DNA of 64,000 nucleotides. Origin: Halorubellus sp034808145 (GTDB lineage: Archaea > Halobacteriota > Halobacteria > Halobacteriales > Natrialbaceae). Location of the stretch: positions 124,001 to 188,000 of the forward strand of contig NZ_JAXHGM010000006.1 in the NCBI RefSeq assembly GCF_034808145.1. Reading direction: 5' to 3'. Of this stretch, positions 8,549-17,868 are shown piece after piece. Every line of letters starts with the position of its first letter. The stretch's first letter is position 1. The notes beneath the pieces are model-generated. The model was not told the origin of the DNA. It made no database searches and saw only the letters and a list, made by a program, of their open reading frames with translations. Both the position numbers and the translations under genes were made by a program.

Positions 8549-9667
8549 ATGCAACCACGGGACCTCTCCGACCACGTCCCCTACGAGGCCGGACGCGGCA
8601 TCGAGGAGGTCGCTCGGGAACTCGGCGTGAACCCCGGCGACCTCGTCAAGCTCGCGTCCAACGAGAACCCCTTCGGCCCGCCCGACGCGGCGGTCGCGGC
8701 CATCCAGCGCGCCGCGGAGCACGCGTCGTCGTACCCGAAGGCAGCACACACCGACCTCACCGACGCGCTCGCCGACCGCCACGGCGTCGAGCCCGCGCAG
8801 GTCTGGCTCGCGAACGGCGGCGACGGCGCGCTCGACTACCTCGCGCGAGCGGCGCTCGAACCGGACGACGACGTGCTCGTCCCCAACCCCGGGTTCGCGT
8901 ACTACGAGATGAGCGCGCGCTTCCACCACGGGGACGTGAACCGCTACGAGCTGTCGCGCCCGGCGTTCACGCAGGACGCCGACGTCGTCTGCAGCCAGTA
9001 CGACGACGAGCGCGTGGTCTACCTCACGAGCCCGCACAACCCGACGGGGAGCGTGTTCACGCTCGACGACGTCGTCGAGATCGCCGACCGGACCGGCGAG
9101 GACACGCTCGTCGTCGTCGACGAGGCGTACGCCGAGTACGCCGACGTCCAGTCGGCCGTGTCGCTGCTCGGTGGCGACGGCGCCGACGAGCACGCGTTCG
9201 CCGCCCGCGACGACGTCGCGGTCCTCCGGACGTTCTCGAAGGCGTTCGGTCTCGCCGGCGTCCGACTCGGCTACGCGGTCGTCCCCGACGCGTGGGCTGA
9301 CACGTACGCGAGGGTGAACACGCCGTTCGCCGCGAGCGAACTGGCGTGTCGCGCCGGCCTCGCCGCGCTCGACGCGGACGACCACGTCGCGAAGAGCATC
9401 GAGACGGCGCGATGGGCGCGCGAGCACCTCCAAGACGAACTGGACGCGCCGGTCTGGGAGAGCCAGGGGAACTTCGTGCTCGTCGACGTCAGCGACGCCC
9501 GCGGCGCCGAGAGCGCCGACGCGGTCGCGACCGAACTCCAGGAGCGCGGCGTCATCGTCCGGGACTGCACGAGCTTCGGACTCCCCGGGTGCATCCGCGT
9601 CACGTGCGGGACCGAAGCGCAGACCGAGCGCGCGGCCGACGCCATCAACGAGGTGCTCGTCGCGTGA
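8549..9667 (+). CDS. hisC: Histidinol-phosphate aminotransferase
   Basis: This 372-residue fold-type I PLP enzyme converts imidazole acetol phosphate and glutamate to histidinol phosphate in histidine synthesis. Visible family features are LASNENPFGP near the N-terminus, YLTSPHNPTGS, VVVDEAYAEY with the PLP-contacting Asp/Tyr, the Schiff-base lysine in TFSKAFGLAG (about K231), RLGY, and the C-terminal arginine in GCIRVTCG. Start is the ATG at 8549; an in-frame GTG-like extension to 8501 reads poorly. It heads a three-gene operon with 4-base overlaps (kinase, then CDP-alcohol transferase). Confidence 0.9.
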   Translation: MQPRDLSDHVPYEAGRGIEEVARELGVNPGDLVKLASNENPFGPPDAAVAAIQRAAEHASSYPKAAHTDLTDALADRHGVEPAQVWLANGGDGALDYLARAALEPDDDVLVPNPGFAYYEMSARFHHGDVNRYELSRPAFTQDADVVCSQYDDERVVYLTSPHNPTGSVFTLDDVVEIADRTGEDTLVVVDEAYAEYADVQSAVSLLGGDGADEHAFAARDDVAVLRTFSKAFGLAGVRLGYAVVPDAWADTYARVNTPFAASELACRAGLAALDADDHVAKSIETARWAREHLQDELDAPVWESQGNFVLVDVSDARGAESADAVATELQERGVIVRDCTSFGLPGCIRVTCGTEAQTERAADAINEVLVA

Positions 9668-10269
9668 CCGCGACCGGCCCGCTCCGCGTGGCCGTGACCG
9701 GCACCCCAGGGACGGGGAAGACCACCGCGACGGACCGACTCCTCGACCGCGTCGACGCCGGCGACTTCGACGACCTCGACGCACCCGGCACGGACGGACT
9801 CGGCGTCGATTCCGTCGACGTCGTCCACCTGAACGACGTCGTGCAGTCGGAGGCGCTGTACGACGACGTCGACGAGGACCGCGGCAGCGTCGTCGTCGAC
9901 CTCGACGCCCTCGCCGCGTGGGTCGACGAGTACGTCGCGGCGGCCGACGCCGACGTCGTCGTCTTCGACTCGCACCTCGCACACCACCTCGACGCCGACC
10001 GCGTCGTCGTCCTCCGCTGTCACCCGGAGACGCTCGACGACCGCCTCACCGACCGCGGCGAGCCCGCCGCGAAGGCCGCGGAGAACGCGGAGAGCGAGGC
10101 GCTCGACGTCGTCCTCGGCGAGAGCGTGGACGCGCACGGGACCGATTCGGTCTACGAGATAGCGACGACCGACCGGGAGCCCGACGACGTCGCCGCAGCC
10201 ATCGCGGCCGTGCTCGTCGGCGACCGCGAACCGAGCGCGGGCACGGTCGACTACATCGAGTACCTATGA
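9664..10269 (+). CDS. AK6/Fap7-type adenylate kinase family protein
   Basis: This 201-residue P-loop kinase has Walker A GTPGTGKTT at about residues 11-19. The LID and short NMP-binding regions are reduced, as in archaeal AK6/Fap7 proteins. These have adenylate kinase or ATPase activity and, in eukaryotes, assist 18S rRNA maturation. VVFDSHLAHHL and VLRCHPETLDDRL match the AK6 core. The GTG at 9664 overlaps the hisC stop, and the following gene overlaps its own stop, so translation is coupled on both sides. The archaeal role, nucleotide balance or ribosome assembly, is not settled by sequence. Confidence 0.8.
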   Translation: MTATGPLRVAVTGTPGTGKTTATDRLLDRVDAGDFDDLDAPGTDGLGVDSVDVVHLNDVVQSEALYDDVDEDRGSVVVDLDALAAWVDEYVAAADADVVVFDSHLAHHLDADRVVVLRCHPETLDDRLTDRGEPAAKAAENAESEALDVVLGESVDAHGTDSVYEIATTDREPDDVAAAIAAVLVGDREPSAGTVDYIEYL

Positions 10270-10886
10270 CGCTCGACCAGCTCCGCCCACGGATATCGGG
10301 GCTGCTTTCCCCGTGGGTGCGCGCCGCGAACGCCCTCGGGATGAGTCCCGACGGCGTCAGCGTCGTCGCGTTCGCGCTCGCGCTCGCCGCCGGCGGCCTG
10401 TACGCGTACGCCGGCCCAGCCGTCGGTGACGTCACCGTCCTCTACGCCGTCGGCGCGGTCTGCGTCGCGTTCAACGGCTGGCTCGACATCGTCGACGGCG
10501 AGCTCGCCCGCGAGCAGGACGTCGCGAGCGACGGCGGCGACTTGCTGGACCACGTCCTCGACCGGTACGCGGACGTCGCCATCATCGTCGGGCTCGCCGC
10601 CGGCATCGGCCGGTACGACCTCGGGCTCGCCGCCGTCACCGGCGTCCTCCTCACGTCCTACCTCGGAACGCAGGCGCAAGCGGTCGGCCTCGACCGCGTG
10701 TACGCCGGCGTCCTCGGTCGCGCCGACCGCCTCGCGCTCGCCGGCGCCGTCGGTCTCGCCGTCGCCGTCTACCCGAGCGACCTCCTCGGACTGACGCTCG
10801 TCGGGTGGCTCCTCGTCGTCTTCGCCGTCGTCGGTCACGTCACCGCCCTCCAGCGGTTCTGTGGCGCCTGGTCGCGGCTCGACTGA
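10266..10886 (+). CDS. CDP-alcohol phosphatidyltransferase family membrane enzyme
   Basis: A 206-residue integral membrane protein with about six hydrophobic segments. It has the full family signature DG-x2-AR-x8-G-x3-D-x3-D, read as DGELAR, then GDLLD and HVLD (about residues 78-100), whose aspartates bind two divalent metals. These enzymes swap CMP from a CDP-lipid for a polar alcohol. In archaea the products are archaetidyl-glycerol phosphate, -inositol phosphate or -serine. Which headgroup is used cannot be read here. Last gene of the hisC operon. Confidence 0.82.
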   Translation: MTLDQLRPRISGLLSPWVRAANALGMSPDGVSVVAFALALAAGGLYAYAGPAVGDVTVLYAVGAVCVAFNGWLDIVDGELAREQDVASDGGDLLDHVLDRYADVAIIVGLAAGIGRYDLGLAAVTGVLLTSYLGTQAQAVGLDRVYAGVLGRADRLALAGAVGLAVAVYPSDLLGLTLVGWLLVVFAVVGHVTALQRFCGAWSRLD

Positions 10887-10935
10887 CTCGCCGGGGGGCA
10901 CATGTTTTATACGCGGCCGGGAGAAAGGATAGCGT

Positions 10936-11472
10936 ATGGTTCAGTGCGAGATGTGCGGTGCCGAAACGTCGGACCCGAAGACGGTGAAGGTCGAAGGCGC
11001 CGAACTCGACGTGTGTTCGGAGTGCGCCGACTTCGGAACGGAAGTGAAGACTCAGAAGCAATCGAGCACGTCCACGAAGTACTCCACGAGCTCGTCCTCG
11101 TCGTCGAGCTCGTCCTCGTCGAGCGGTGGGTCCTCGGGGAGTTCCTCGTCGTCGGGCGGCGGTCGTCGACGCCAGGACATGTTCGACGACATGGGCGAGC
11201 TCGCCCAGGACTACGACGAACGGATTCGTCAAGCTCGCGAGAAGAAGAGCCTGAGTCAGGCCGATCTCGCGAACGAACTCAACGAGAAGGCGAGTCTCAT
11301 CCGGAAGATCGAGCGTGGCGATACGCTCCCGAGCGACAAGGTCCAGTCGAAGCTGGAGCGCGAACTCGGTATCGACCTCGACGCCGGCGGGTCTTCTGCC
11401 GACGACGAGGACTGGAGCGGCGGGTCGTCCACGAAGACGACGCTCGGCGACGTCGTGAAACGCAAGGACTGA
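10936..11472 (+). CDS. Archaeal multiprotein bridging factor aMBF1
   Basis: This 178-residue protein has the aMBF1 layout. An N-terminal zinc ribbon has C4, C7, C27 and C30 (CEMC ... CSEC). A low-complexity linker of about 40 mostly Ser and Gly residues follows (roughly 42-78). A C-terminal Cro-type helix-turn-helix contains RIRQAREKKSLSQADLANEL and LIRKIERGD. MBF1 bridges TBP to regulators in eukaryotes and associates with the small ribosomal subunit in archaea. A TATA-like GTTTTATACG at about 10904-10913 lies about 25 bases before the leaderless ATG. A T-tract at 11503-11509 downstream may end the transcript. Confidence 0.88.
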   Translation: MVQCEMCGAETSDPKTVKVEGAELDVCSECADFGTEVKTQKQSSTSTKYSTSSSSSSSSSSSSGGSSGSSSSSGGGRRRQDMFDDMGELAQDYDERIRQAREKKSLSQADLANELNEKASLIRKIERGDTLPSDKVQSKLERELGIDLDAGGSSADDEDWSGGSSTKTTLGDVVKRKD

Positions 11473-11566
11473 AACTCGGCGACAGCGAGACGTCTGACGC
11501 CGTCTTTTTTCAAGTAACAAACTGTTAACCAAACAATCATGGCAGTGGGGGGTTTACTCACAGGCA

Positions 11567-12526
11567 ATGCCTACCGAGGAAGCGGACGAGGATGCGGCCG
11601 GTCCGGACCACCCGGACAACGTCCTCTACGACCTCTACGAGACGTACATCGGCGAACCCGAGGAGGACACCGACGTCTACCTCGGGTTCGGCCTGTTCTT
11701 CACCGGTGTCGGACTGGGCGTCCTCGCGCTCGTCCTGACCGTCGTTAGCTTCGGCGTACTGGAGCACGGGACCAGCGCGTACTGGCTGTGGTCGGAGTAC
11801 GCGTTCGCGGCCGGGATGCTCGCACTCCCCGCGCTCATCACGGGCGTCGTCGTCCTCCTGCCCGTCGAGCAACGGGCGGTGTACGCCTCCATGACCGGTG
11901 CCGGCCTCAACGTCGTCGCCGTGGCGTGGTTCTGGACGGCGTACCCGGGGTCGTGGAACGAGGGTGACGCGACGACGACGCTCGCCGTCGTCGGCCTGTA
12001 CGCGGTCGGGCTCGTGCTCGTCGTCGGGTCCACGGGCGCGGCGCTCATCGCGGACCAGTTGGAGCGCTACCAGCAGCCCGGTCCCGCGGACATCCAGCCG
12101 ATGGAGGAGGACGAAGACGAGGGCGAGACGGTCTCCGATGCGGAGATCGAGGCGGACATCGAGGACGCGATGTCAGGCGTCGAGCTCTCCTGGGGTGGCG
12201 TCGAGCGCTCCGAGAACCGGAACCTGAGTTTCAGCGAGGACCCGGACATGGAGGGGACGACGCTCGCCGGCGGGATGGCGAAGACGACGCGGTCCTCCGG
12301 CGTCGATTCGCAGATCAACTCGCTGAAGGCGATGAAGGGCGGGGAGAAGAAGACCGCGCGGTCGGAGTCGACGGTCGAGGACCAGACGGCGAAGCTCAAA
12401 GAGTTGCGCGAACGCCGGAAGCGCGAGCAGGCCGAGAAGGACGCGGCCGCGGACAGCGCGGGTTCGCTCGGCGGTGGTCGCGACGGACTGTGGACGCGAC
12501 TGAAGCGAGCGCTCGGCCTCGGTTGA
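11567..12526 (+). CDS. Polytopic membrane protein with long charged cytoplasmic tail (possible CdpA-like)
   Basis: A 319-residue protein with a short acidic N-terminus, about five hydrophobic segments between residues 35 and 165, and a 150-residue hydrophilic tail. The tail is acidic at first, then increasingly basic (KELRERRKREQAEK), ending WTRLKRALGLG, which looks amphipathic. No transporter or enzyme motif is seen. The layout is typical of a haloarchaeal family once labelled permeases. The Haloferax division protein CdpA has a similar membrane-domain-plus-tail design, but identity is not established from sequence by eye. It precedes the actin-like gene by 101 bases, so a cytoskeletal or envelope role is plausible inference. 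Confidence 0.6.
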   Translation: MPTEEADEDAAGPDHPDNVLYDLYETYIGEPEEDTDVYLGFGLFFTGVGLGVLALVLTVVSFGVLEHGTSAYWLWSEYAFAAGMLALPALITGVVVLLPVEQRAVYASMTGAGLNVVAVAWFWTAYPGSWNEGDATTTLAVVGLYAVGLVLVVGSTGAALIADQLERYQQPGPADIQPMEEDEDEGETVSDAEIEADIEDAMSGVELSWGGVERSENRNLSFSEDPDMEGTTLAGGMAKTTRSSGVDSQINSLKAMKGGEKKTARSESTVEDQTAKLKELRERRKREQAEKDAAADSAGSLGGGRDGLWTRLKRALGLG

Positions 12527-12627
12527 GCGCCCGCTCACACTTCGGTTAGGACGTTCTTAATACTAACCGTCATCGTGATGAAATAATTTCACATAGTTTT
12601 ATTATCCGGTGGGGTACATGGGCAAAT

Positions 12628-13653
12628 ATGGCTAAAGGCCTAGACGTCGGCACGATGAACATCCTGTCCGCACAACAGGATGGTAGCGACACAGTATTCG
12701 TCCAGCAGCGGAACTCCTTCGTGGAGATCGAGTACTCGGACATGGCAGAGCAGATGCTCAGCCGGTCGGAGGTCCTCCACATCCGGAAGGACGACAAGGT
12801 CTACGTCGTCGGTGACGACGCCCTGAACTTCGCAAATATCTTCAACAAGAACACGCGTCGCCCGATGAAGCATGGGATCCTCTCCTCCTCGGAGAAGTCC
12901 GCGATTCCGATGATGAAGCTCATCATCGAGCAGGTCGTCGGCGAGCCGAGCTATCCCGACGAGAAGCTCTACTTCTCCGTTCCCGCGGACCCGATCGACT
13001 CCGAGCTCTCGACGCTCTACCACCAGAAGACCATCGAGAGCTTCCTCGACAACATGGGGTACGACGCCGAACCCATCAACGAGGGGATGGCGGTCATCTA
13101 CAGCGAACTCGCTGACAACAACTTCACGGGCCTGGGCATCAGCTTCGGCGCCGGCATGACGAACGTCTGTCTCGCGTACTACGCGGTCCCGGTCATGAAG
13201 TTCTCCGTCGCTCGCGGTGGCGACTGGGTCGACGAGCAGGCCGCGCAGGCGACCGGCACTCCGGTGGACAAGGTCACGAGCGTCAAGGAGAGCGACTTCG
13301 AACTCGACTTCACGACGGACGTCGGTGGCGTCGAGGGCGCACTCTCCATCTACTACGAGAACCTGCTGGATTACGTCATCCAGAACGTCGTCAAGGAGGT
13401 CGACGAGGAGGACATCGAGGAAGGGCTCGACGTGCCGGTCGTCGTCACTGGCGGGACCTCGAGTCCGAACGGGTTCGAGGCGCTGTTCCGCGACCACCTC
13501 GAGGACGCGAACATCCCGTTCTCGATAAGTGGCGTCCATCACGCGAGCGAGCCGCTGTACTCGGTCGCCCGTGGTGGCCTCGTCGCCGCGCGCTCCGACG
13601 AGGACGTCGACGAGCCCGAGGAAGAGGCGGAAGCGGCTGCAGCGGACGAGTAA
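12628..13653 (+). CDS. Salactin/volactin-like archaeal actin homologue
   Basis: This 341-residue actin-fold ATPase has phosphate-1 loop GLDVGTMN (residues 4-11), connect-1 NEGMAVIYSEL (151-161), phosphate-2 GISFGAGMTN (170-179) and adenosine motif VVVTGGTSS (271-279). The tail is about 20 acidic/Ala residues. This matches the haloarchaeal actins described in Halobacterium (salactin, dynamically unstable filaments) and Haloferax (volactin, shape control). The two-domain core lacks eukaryotic-actin inserts. A TATA-like TTTTATTA about 28 bases upstream drives a leaderless start at 12628. It is transcribed alone, after the polytopic membrane protein. Confidence 0.83.
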   Translation: MAKGLDVGTMNILSAQQDGSDTVFVQQRNSFVEIEYSDMAEQMLSRSEVLHIRKDDKVYVVGDDALNFANIFNKNTRRPMKHGILSSSEKSAIPMMKLIIEQVVGEPSYPDEKLYFSVPADPIDSELSTLYHQKTIESFLDNMGYDAEPINEGMAVIYSELADNNFTGLGISFGAGMTNVCLAYYAVPVMKFSVARGGDWVDEQAAQATGTPVDKVTSVKESDFELDFTTDVGGVEGALSIYYENLLDYVIQNVVKEVDEEDIEEGLDVPVVVTGGTSSPNGFEALFRDHLEDANIPFSISGVHHASEPLYSVARGGLVAARSDEDVDEPEEEAEAAAADE

Positions 13654-13870
13654 CGTCACGACGTCCGGCTTCGTGTCCGACGACTCGGTCGGTCGCGACG
13701 GCTTCGGTTGACGCGACCCCGTTGTCGTCCACTTCGTTTTCGACGTTGTCGAGCGCGCTCGTTCGAGCGGCGGCTATCGGTGTTGGTGAGCTTCGAGTGA
13801 AGACGTCGGGTCGCCGACTGGGTTCGGTGGTGGATGCCTGTTCGGTCGTTGGCCGTGCGTGTGCTCGGAG

Positions 13871-14740
13871 TCAGGCGGCTTCCGCGGCAGCGTCCTCCTC
13901 GACGTTGTCCGCGTCGGAGTCCGTGTCGTCGTCGGCTGGTCTCGGGTCGCTGTCGTCCGCTGACGCCTCGTCGACGTCCCGGTCCGTGGTCTCCGCGCCC
14001 TCGCCAGCGTCCTCGTCGACGCTCGTCTCGTCGTCTACCTCTACGCTCCGGTCGTCGTCAAGCTCCTTCTCCGGCTCGACAGTCGTGTCATCGTCCCCGT
14101 CCGCCTCCACGCTCGTCTCGTCGTCCGCGTCCACCGCCGAGTCCCCGCTCGCGGTTGCGTCGTCGCGCTCGTCGGTCGCCCCATCGTCGTCTCCGCTGGC
14201 GCTTTCCCTGGTGTCGTCAACGTCCTCGGATGCGTCATCGACCGACTCGTCGTTCCGGCTTGCGGCCTGGGTCGGTTCGTCGTCCGACTCCGGTTCGCTC
14301 GCCGGTTCGTGCCTGTCGTCGGCGGCGGCGTCGGGGTCGGCGTCGGCTGTGGTGGACTCGTCGGGGGGAGCGTCGCCTTCGGCGTCCGTGCCGGCGTCGG
14401 CTGCGAGGTCGTCCGCTTCGGACTGGTCGGTGTCGGCGCCCGTGGGCGCGTCGCTGGGGACGCGTTCCACGGTCGGCTTCGGGTCGGATTCGGGAGCGTC
14501 GTCCGGGACGGAGACGTTGTCCCGGACGCGTTCGAGGTTCCGGACGGCGTTCTCCGACCCGTCGCGCGCGAACTTCGATTCGAACCGCGAGATGGCGTCG
14601 TGCCAGGATTCGAGCGTCGCTGGTTTGCTTCGATGTTCGACGTCGACGCCGACCCACCCGCAGGCGTCGCAGCCGTAGGCCTCCCCGTCCGCGAGGGCGT
14701 AGTGGCTCAGGGAGGAGCCACAGCGTGGGCAATCTTTCAT
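13871..14740 (-). CDS. Zinc-ribbon protein with long acidic disordered tail
   Basis: A 289-residue protein. The N-terminal 30 residues form a zinc ribbon (C4, C7, C24, C27: CPRC ... CDAC followed by GWVGVDVEHR). A short helical region to about residue 90 includes WHDAISRFESKF. The remaining 200 residues are Asp/Glu/Ala/Ser/Thr-rich and without predicted structure. An in-frame ATG at 14779 lies before the likely TATA box (CTTATTATT on this strand, about 14765-14773), so the ATG at 14740 is chosen as leaderless start. Zinc ribbons of this type bind nucleic acid or protein partners; the specific role is unknown. Confidence 0.7.
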   Translation of the reverse strand: MKDCPRCGSSLSHYALADGEAYGCDACGWVGVDVEHRSKPATLESWHDAISRFESKFARDGSENAVRNLERVRDNVSVPDDAPESDPKPTVERVPSDAPTGADTDQSEADDLAADAGTDAEGDAPPDESTTADADPDAAADDRHEPASEPESDDEPTQAASRNDESVDDASEDVDDTRESASGDDDGATDERDDATASGDSAVDADDETSVEADGDDDTTVEPEKELDDDRSVEVDDETSVDEDAGEGAETTDRDVDEASADDSDPRPADDDTDSDADNVEEDAAAEAA

Positions 14741-14877
14741 ACGGGAACTGCTTAAGCCGCAATAATAAGTGTGTTCCATTCTCTCATAGTCCGGTAATCC
14801 GTAACTGACCCATCCAAAATATTACTATAGGGCATAGACAAAGGCTTTTGTATTCCCAGTATGTATGCGTTGGTACG

Positions 14878-15282
14878 ATGAGCGCGACCCCCTCGCCGAA
14901 CGTCGAACGGACCATCGAACGCTGCCGGCCCGAAGACGTCACGCCCGTCCAGATCGATGCGAACACGCTCGAATCCACCGCCCCCGAGTACCTCCGCGAC
15001 CTCAAACGCGAGCTCGCGACCGAGGGCTACTCGGCGTCCACGCTCGCCGTCAGCGCACGGTTCGAGGACGACTGCTCGCTCGCCACGCAGGAGGAGGCGG
15101 ACCGCATCCGCGGGCACGTCCGCGCCGCCGCGTTCCTCGGCGCCGCGAGCGTCCGCGTCACCTGCGACTCCGTCCCGAACGCCGAGAAGGTTCGACCGGC
15201 GCTCGCCGCGTGCGCCGAACGCGCCCGGCGCGAAGGCCTGGCGTTCGAACTCGACGCACCCATCACGCTCGACGCCGAATAG
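14878..15282 (+). CDS. Conserved-looking small protein, TIM-barrel-like fragment, partner of methyltransferase
   Basis: This 134-residue acidic protein is of unknown function. Its middle (RIRGHVRAAAFLGAASVRVTCDSVP ... ALAACAERARREGLAFELDAPI, quoted in parts) follows the strand-helix pattern seen in xylose-isomerase-like TIM barrels, where an aldehyde or sugar-phosphate site is formed. It is far too short for a complete barrel and has no metal ligands. A TATA-like TTTTGTATT about 28 bases before 14878 supports that ATG over an in-frame ATG at 14848. The METTL5-like gene starts 8 bases after its stop, so they form an operon. Confidence 0.6.
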   Translation: MSATPSPNVERTIERCRPEDVTPVQIDANTLESTAPEYLRDLKRELATEGYSASTLAVSARFEDDCSLATQEEADRIRGHVRAAAFLGAASVRVTCDSVPNAEKVRPALAACAERARREGLAFELDAPITLDAE

Positions 15283-15289
15283 GGAATCG

Positions 15290-15949
15290 ATGCCAACACG
15301 TCGCGCGCTCGCCCGCCGCCTCGGCGTCGTCGAGGACTTCCAAGACCCGTCTCCGACGCTCGAACAGTACGCCACCTCGGCGGAGGTCGCCGCGTCGCTC
15401 GTCCACGTCGCCGACCAACGCGGTGACCTCGCCGGCGACGACGGCGCGGGCGCGACCGTCCTCGACCTCGGCACCGGCACCGGCATGCTCGCGCTCGCCG
15501 CCGCACTCCGTGGCCCCCGTCGCGTCGTGGGAATCGACGTCGACCCATCCCCCCTCCGGACCGCTCGCGAGAACGCCGCTCGCGTCGGCGCGACCGCCGA
15601 CGTCGAGTGGGTCGCCGGCGACGCCACCGACCTCCCGCTCGCCTTCGACGACCGCGTCGTCGTCCTCTCGAACCCGCCGTTCGGTGCACAGGACGGGAAC
15701 GAGCACGCCGACCGCGCGTTCCTCGACCAGGTGCGCGACGTCGCCAGCGTCTCCTACACCGTCCACAACGCCGGCAGCGAGGACTTCGTTCGCGCGTACG
15801 CCGACGACGCCGGTGCGACGGTCACCGACGCGTTCGCCGTCGAGCTCGACGTCGACAACCAGTTCGACTTCCACGACCGCGCCACCGCCGCCATCGACGC
15901 CGAAGCGTTCCGCATCGAGTGGAACCGGACGACCACCGAGCGAGAGTGA
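15290..15949 (+). CDS. METTL5-like RNA/DNA adenine methyltransferase
   Basis: This 219-residue class I SAM-dependent methyltransferase has motif I VLDLGTGTGMLALAA near residues 58-72, the acidic loop VVGIDVDP, and the N6-adenine catalytic motif NPPFG (in VVLSNPPFGAQ). The N-terminal LRRLGV/EQYAT-like segment (here FQDPSPTLEQYAT) is characteristic of the METTL5 group, whose eukaryotic member methylates 18S rRNA adenosine with TRMT112. An archaeal rRNA target is likely by analogy. The ATG at 15290 follows the upstream stop closely. Confidence 0.8.
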   Translation: MPTRRALARRLGVVEDFQDPSPTLEQYATSAEVAASLVHVADQRGDLAGDDGAGATVLDLGTGTGMLALAAALRGPRRVVGIDVDPSPLRTARENAARVGATADVEWVAGDATDLPLAFDDRVVVLSNPPFGAQDGNEHADRAFLDQVRDVASVSYTVHNAGSEDFVRAYADDAGATVTDAFAVELDVDNQFDFHDRATAAIDAEAFRIEWNRTTTERE

Positions 15950-16029
15950 ACGAGCGTCGCGGGGGCCGAACGATACCGTACGGTCCCGGACGAGCATCGA
16001 GTGGCCCGCAGTCGCCGGCCGGCTCGCCG

Positions 16030-17709
16030 TCACCGGTCCCGTCCGTACTTCTCCTTCGTGAATACCTTCACGCGCGTGTCGTCGACGACAGCGTAGACGT
16101 GCCTGCCCTCGCGCTGGAACGAGATCCCCGCGACGGTCGCGTTCCCGCCCTCGGACGGCATCGTCGCGCGTGCGAGCGTCGAGTTGTTCCGCGAGACGAC
16201 GACGTCGAACCCGCCCTCGTCGGCGACGACGCTCACGTTCTTCCCATCGAGCACCGGGTCTGCGGTCGCCGCGTCGGCCGTGAACGCGAGCGTCGCGGAC
16301 TGGTTCGGGCGCTGGAGCCACACCTTGTACGTCGTCGGCCCGCCGTTCGCCGACCAGCCGCGACGGACCGCCCACACCGAATCGCGCCAGGTGACCCCGC
16401 CGACGTTCACCTGACGTGACCCCCCGAACGCGAGTTGGCCCTTCGAGACCGCGGGATACCAGACGCCGCGGCGTTCGCTCACGACGATGACGCCGGACGC
16501 GGTCACGTTCTCCGTCGGCAGCTCGACGAACGGGACGTCGACGGCGGAGACCAGACTGTACTCGGTGCCCTCCGCGTACGTCACCGTGTAGTCGCGTACC
16601 TCGACGGGGTTCTCGCCGGGGATGCTCGACGCTTGCGCGGTGTTCAGTTTCGTCGGGAGCGCCATCCCTGCGACGACCGCGAACGTGACGACCAGGCCCG
16701 CGAGCGCGACCGTCCGCCACGCCGACCCGGTCCCTTCGAGCAGTCGAAGCGGGTTCGCGGTGCCGTCGCCGCGGCTCGCGACCGCGCCCGCGACGAGCAC
16801 GGCGAGCACGAACACGGCGACGAGTCCGGGCGCGCGGAACAGCACGAACCGGTCGCTGCTCTCGATGAAGTAAATCGCCCACAGCGACTTCGACACTCCG
16901 AAGAACAGCACGCCCGCGTACAACCGGAGGGCGCTCGGTCCTTCGCCGCGACGACTGAACACGACCGCGGCGGCGACGATACCGAGCAGGAGCCCGAGCG
17001 CGTGCCCCTGGATGGCGATTCCCGCCCACCACGGCGCGGACGGCGGCGAGGACGTGATTCGCGCGGTCACGATTGGGTTCTGGAGCGCGCTGTAGAACAC
17101 GCTCGCGACGCTCTGCCCGCCGAGTGCGAGGACGATGGTCGTCATCGGGTAGCGGACGAGCGCGAACCCGGCGAGCGCGAACACGACGCCGGAGAACCCG
17201 ATGACGGGCCCGAGTCCGAACGCGGCGAGTGCCACACCGCCGACGAGCGCCGCGGCCGGGACGACGACGAACGCGCGCACGAACGGGTTCGTCGCGAGGG
17301 ACGTGAACGACTGCGACCCGCGCCGGTCCGGGAAGTGACCGTACGCGTACTCGGCGACGGACCCGAACAGGAGCGTCCCGATGAGGTTCCCGACGAGGTG
17401 GCCGGGACCGACGTGCGTGAACGACGCGAACCCGACCCCGGTCGGGTAGAACCACGACCACGACCGGAACGGGATGGTGACGGGGTCGCGCCACTGCGCG
17501 AACCCGTCCTGAACGAGGAGGTACGCGAGCAGGACGAGACCGGCCGTCGCGAGCGTCCCCCACGGGACGCCCATGACGAGTCGCGACCGGAGTGCGTGCC
17601 CCCACGCACCCGCCGGCTCGTCGATGCGGGCGACGGCGTACAACGAACCGGCGAGCGTGAGGACGACGGCGACGACGAACGCGGGCCCGAGCCAGGCGGC
17701 CGAGAGCAT
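16030..17709 (-). CDS. Rhomboid-family intramembrane serine protease with extracytoplasmic C-terminal domain
   Basis: This 559-residue membrane protease has its catalytic serine in GFSG (S173) and catalytic histidine in QGHALG (H236). The upstream oxyanion-side signature THVGPGHLVGN (H99-N108) is also present. Rhomboid domain plus extra membrane helices fill about residues 1-355. The final 200 residues are a hydrophilic beta-rich domain without obvious homologues, probably outside the membrane, and could select substrates. It cleaves transmembrane segments of other membrane proteins. Start is ATG at 17709; the in-frame extension upstream is basic and improbable. Confidence 0.85.
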   Translation of the reverse strand: MLSAAWLGPAFVVAVVLTLAGSLYAVARIDEPAGAWGHALRSRLVMGVPWGTLATAGLVLLAYLLVQDGFAQWRDPVTIPFRSWSWFYPTGVGFASFTHVGPGHLVGNLIGTLLFGSVAEYAYGHFPDRRGSQSFTSLATNPFVRAFVVVPAAALVGGVALAAFGLGPVIGFSGVVFALAGFALVRYPMTTIVLALGGQSVASVFYSALQNPIVTARITSSPPSAPWWAGIAIQGHALGLLLGIVAAAVVFSRRGEGPSALRLYAGVLFFGVSKSLWAIYFIESSDRFVLFRAPGLVAVFVLAVLVAGAVASRGDGTANPLRLLEGTGSAWRTVALAGLVVTFAVVAGMALPTKLNTAQASSIPGENPVEVRDYTVTYAEGTEYSLVSAVDVPFVELPTENVTASGVIVVSERRGVWYPAVSKGQLAFGGSRQVNVGGVTWRDSVWAVRRGWSANGGPTTYKVWLQRPNQSATLAFTADAATADPVLDGKNVSVVADEGGFDVVVSRNNSTLARATMPSEGGNATVAGISFQREGRHVYAVVDDTRVKVFTKEKYGRDR

Positions 17710-17868
17710 ACCTGACCCGTGGACGTCGAAGGCCAAAAGTACTCGCCGAGACGGCGTCGACGAACCCCGCAACCGTTCGTGCGTTCAAGCTCGTGCTGCT
17801 CGGAGTAACGCGTTCCTAGCCGACGACGCGAGCGCGCCGCGGTACGGTCAGCGGTCGACGTGTTGCGG

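Noticed and set aside
16435..17715. 426-residue plus-strand frame opposite the rhomboid gene
   Set aside because: Arg/Asp/Glu-rich shadow; the minus strand shows catalytic Ser and His in membrane segments.
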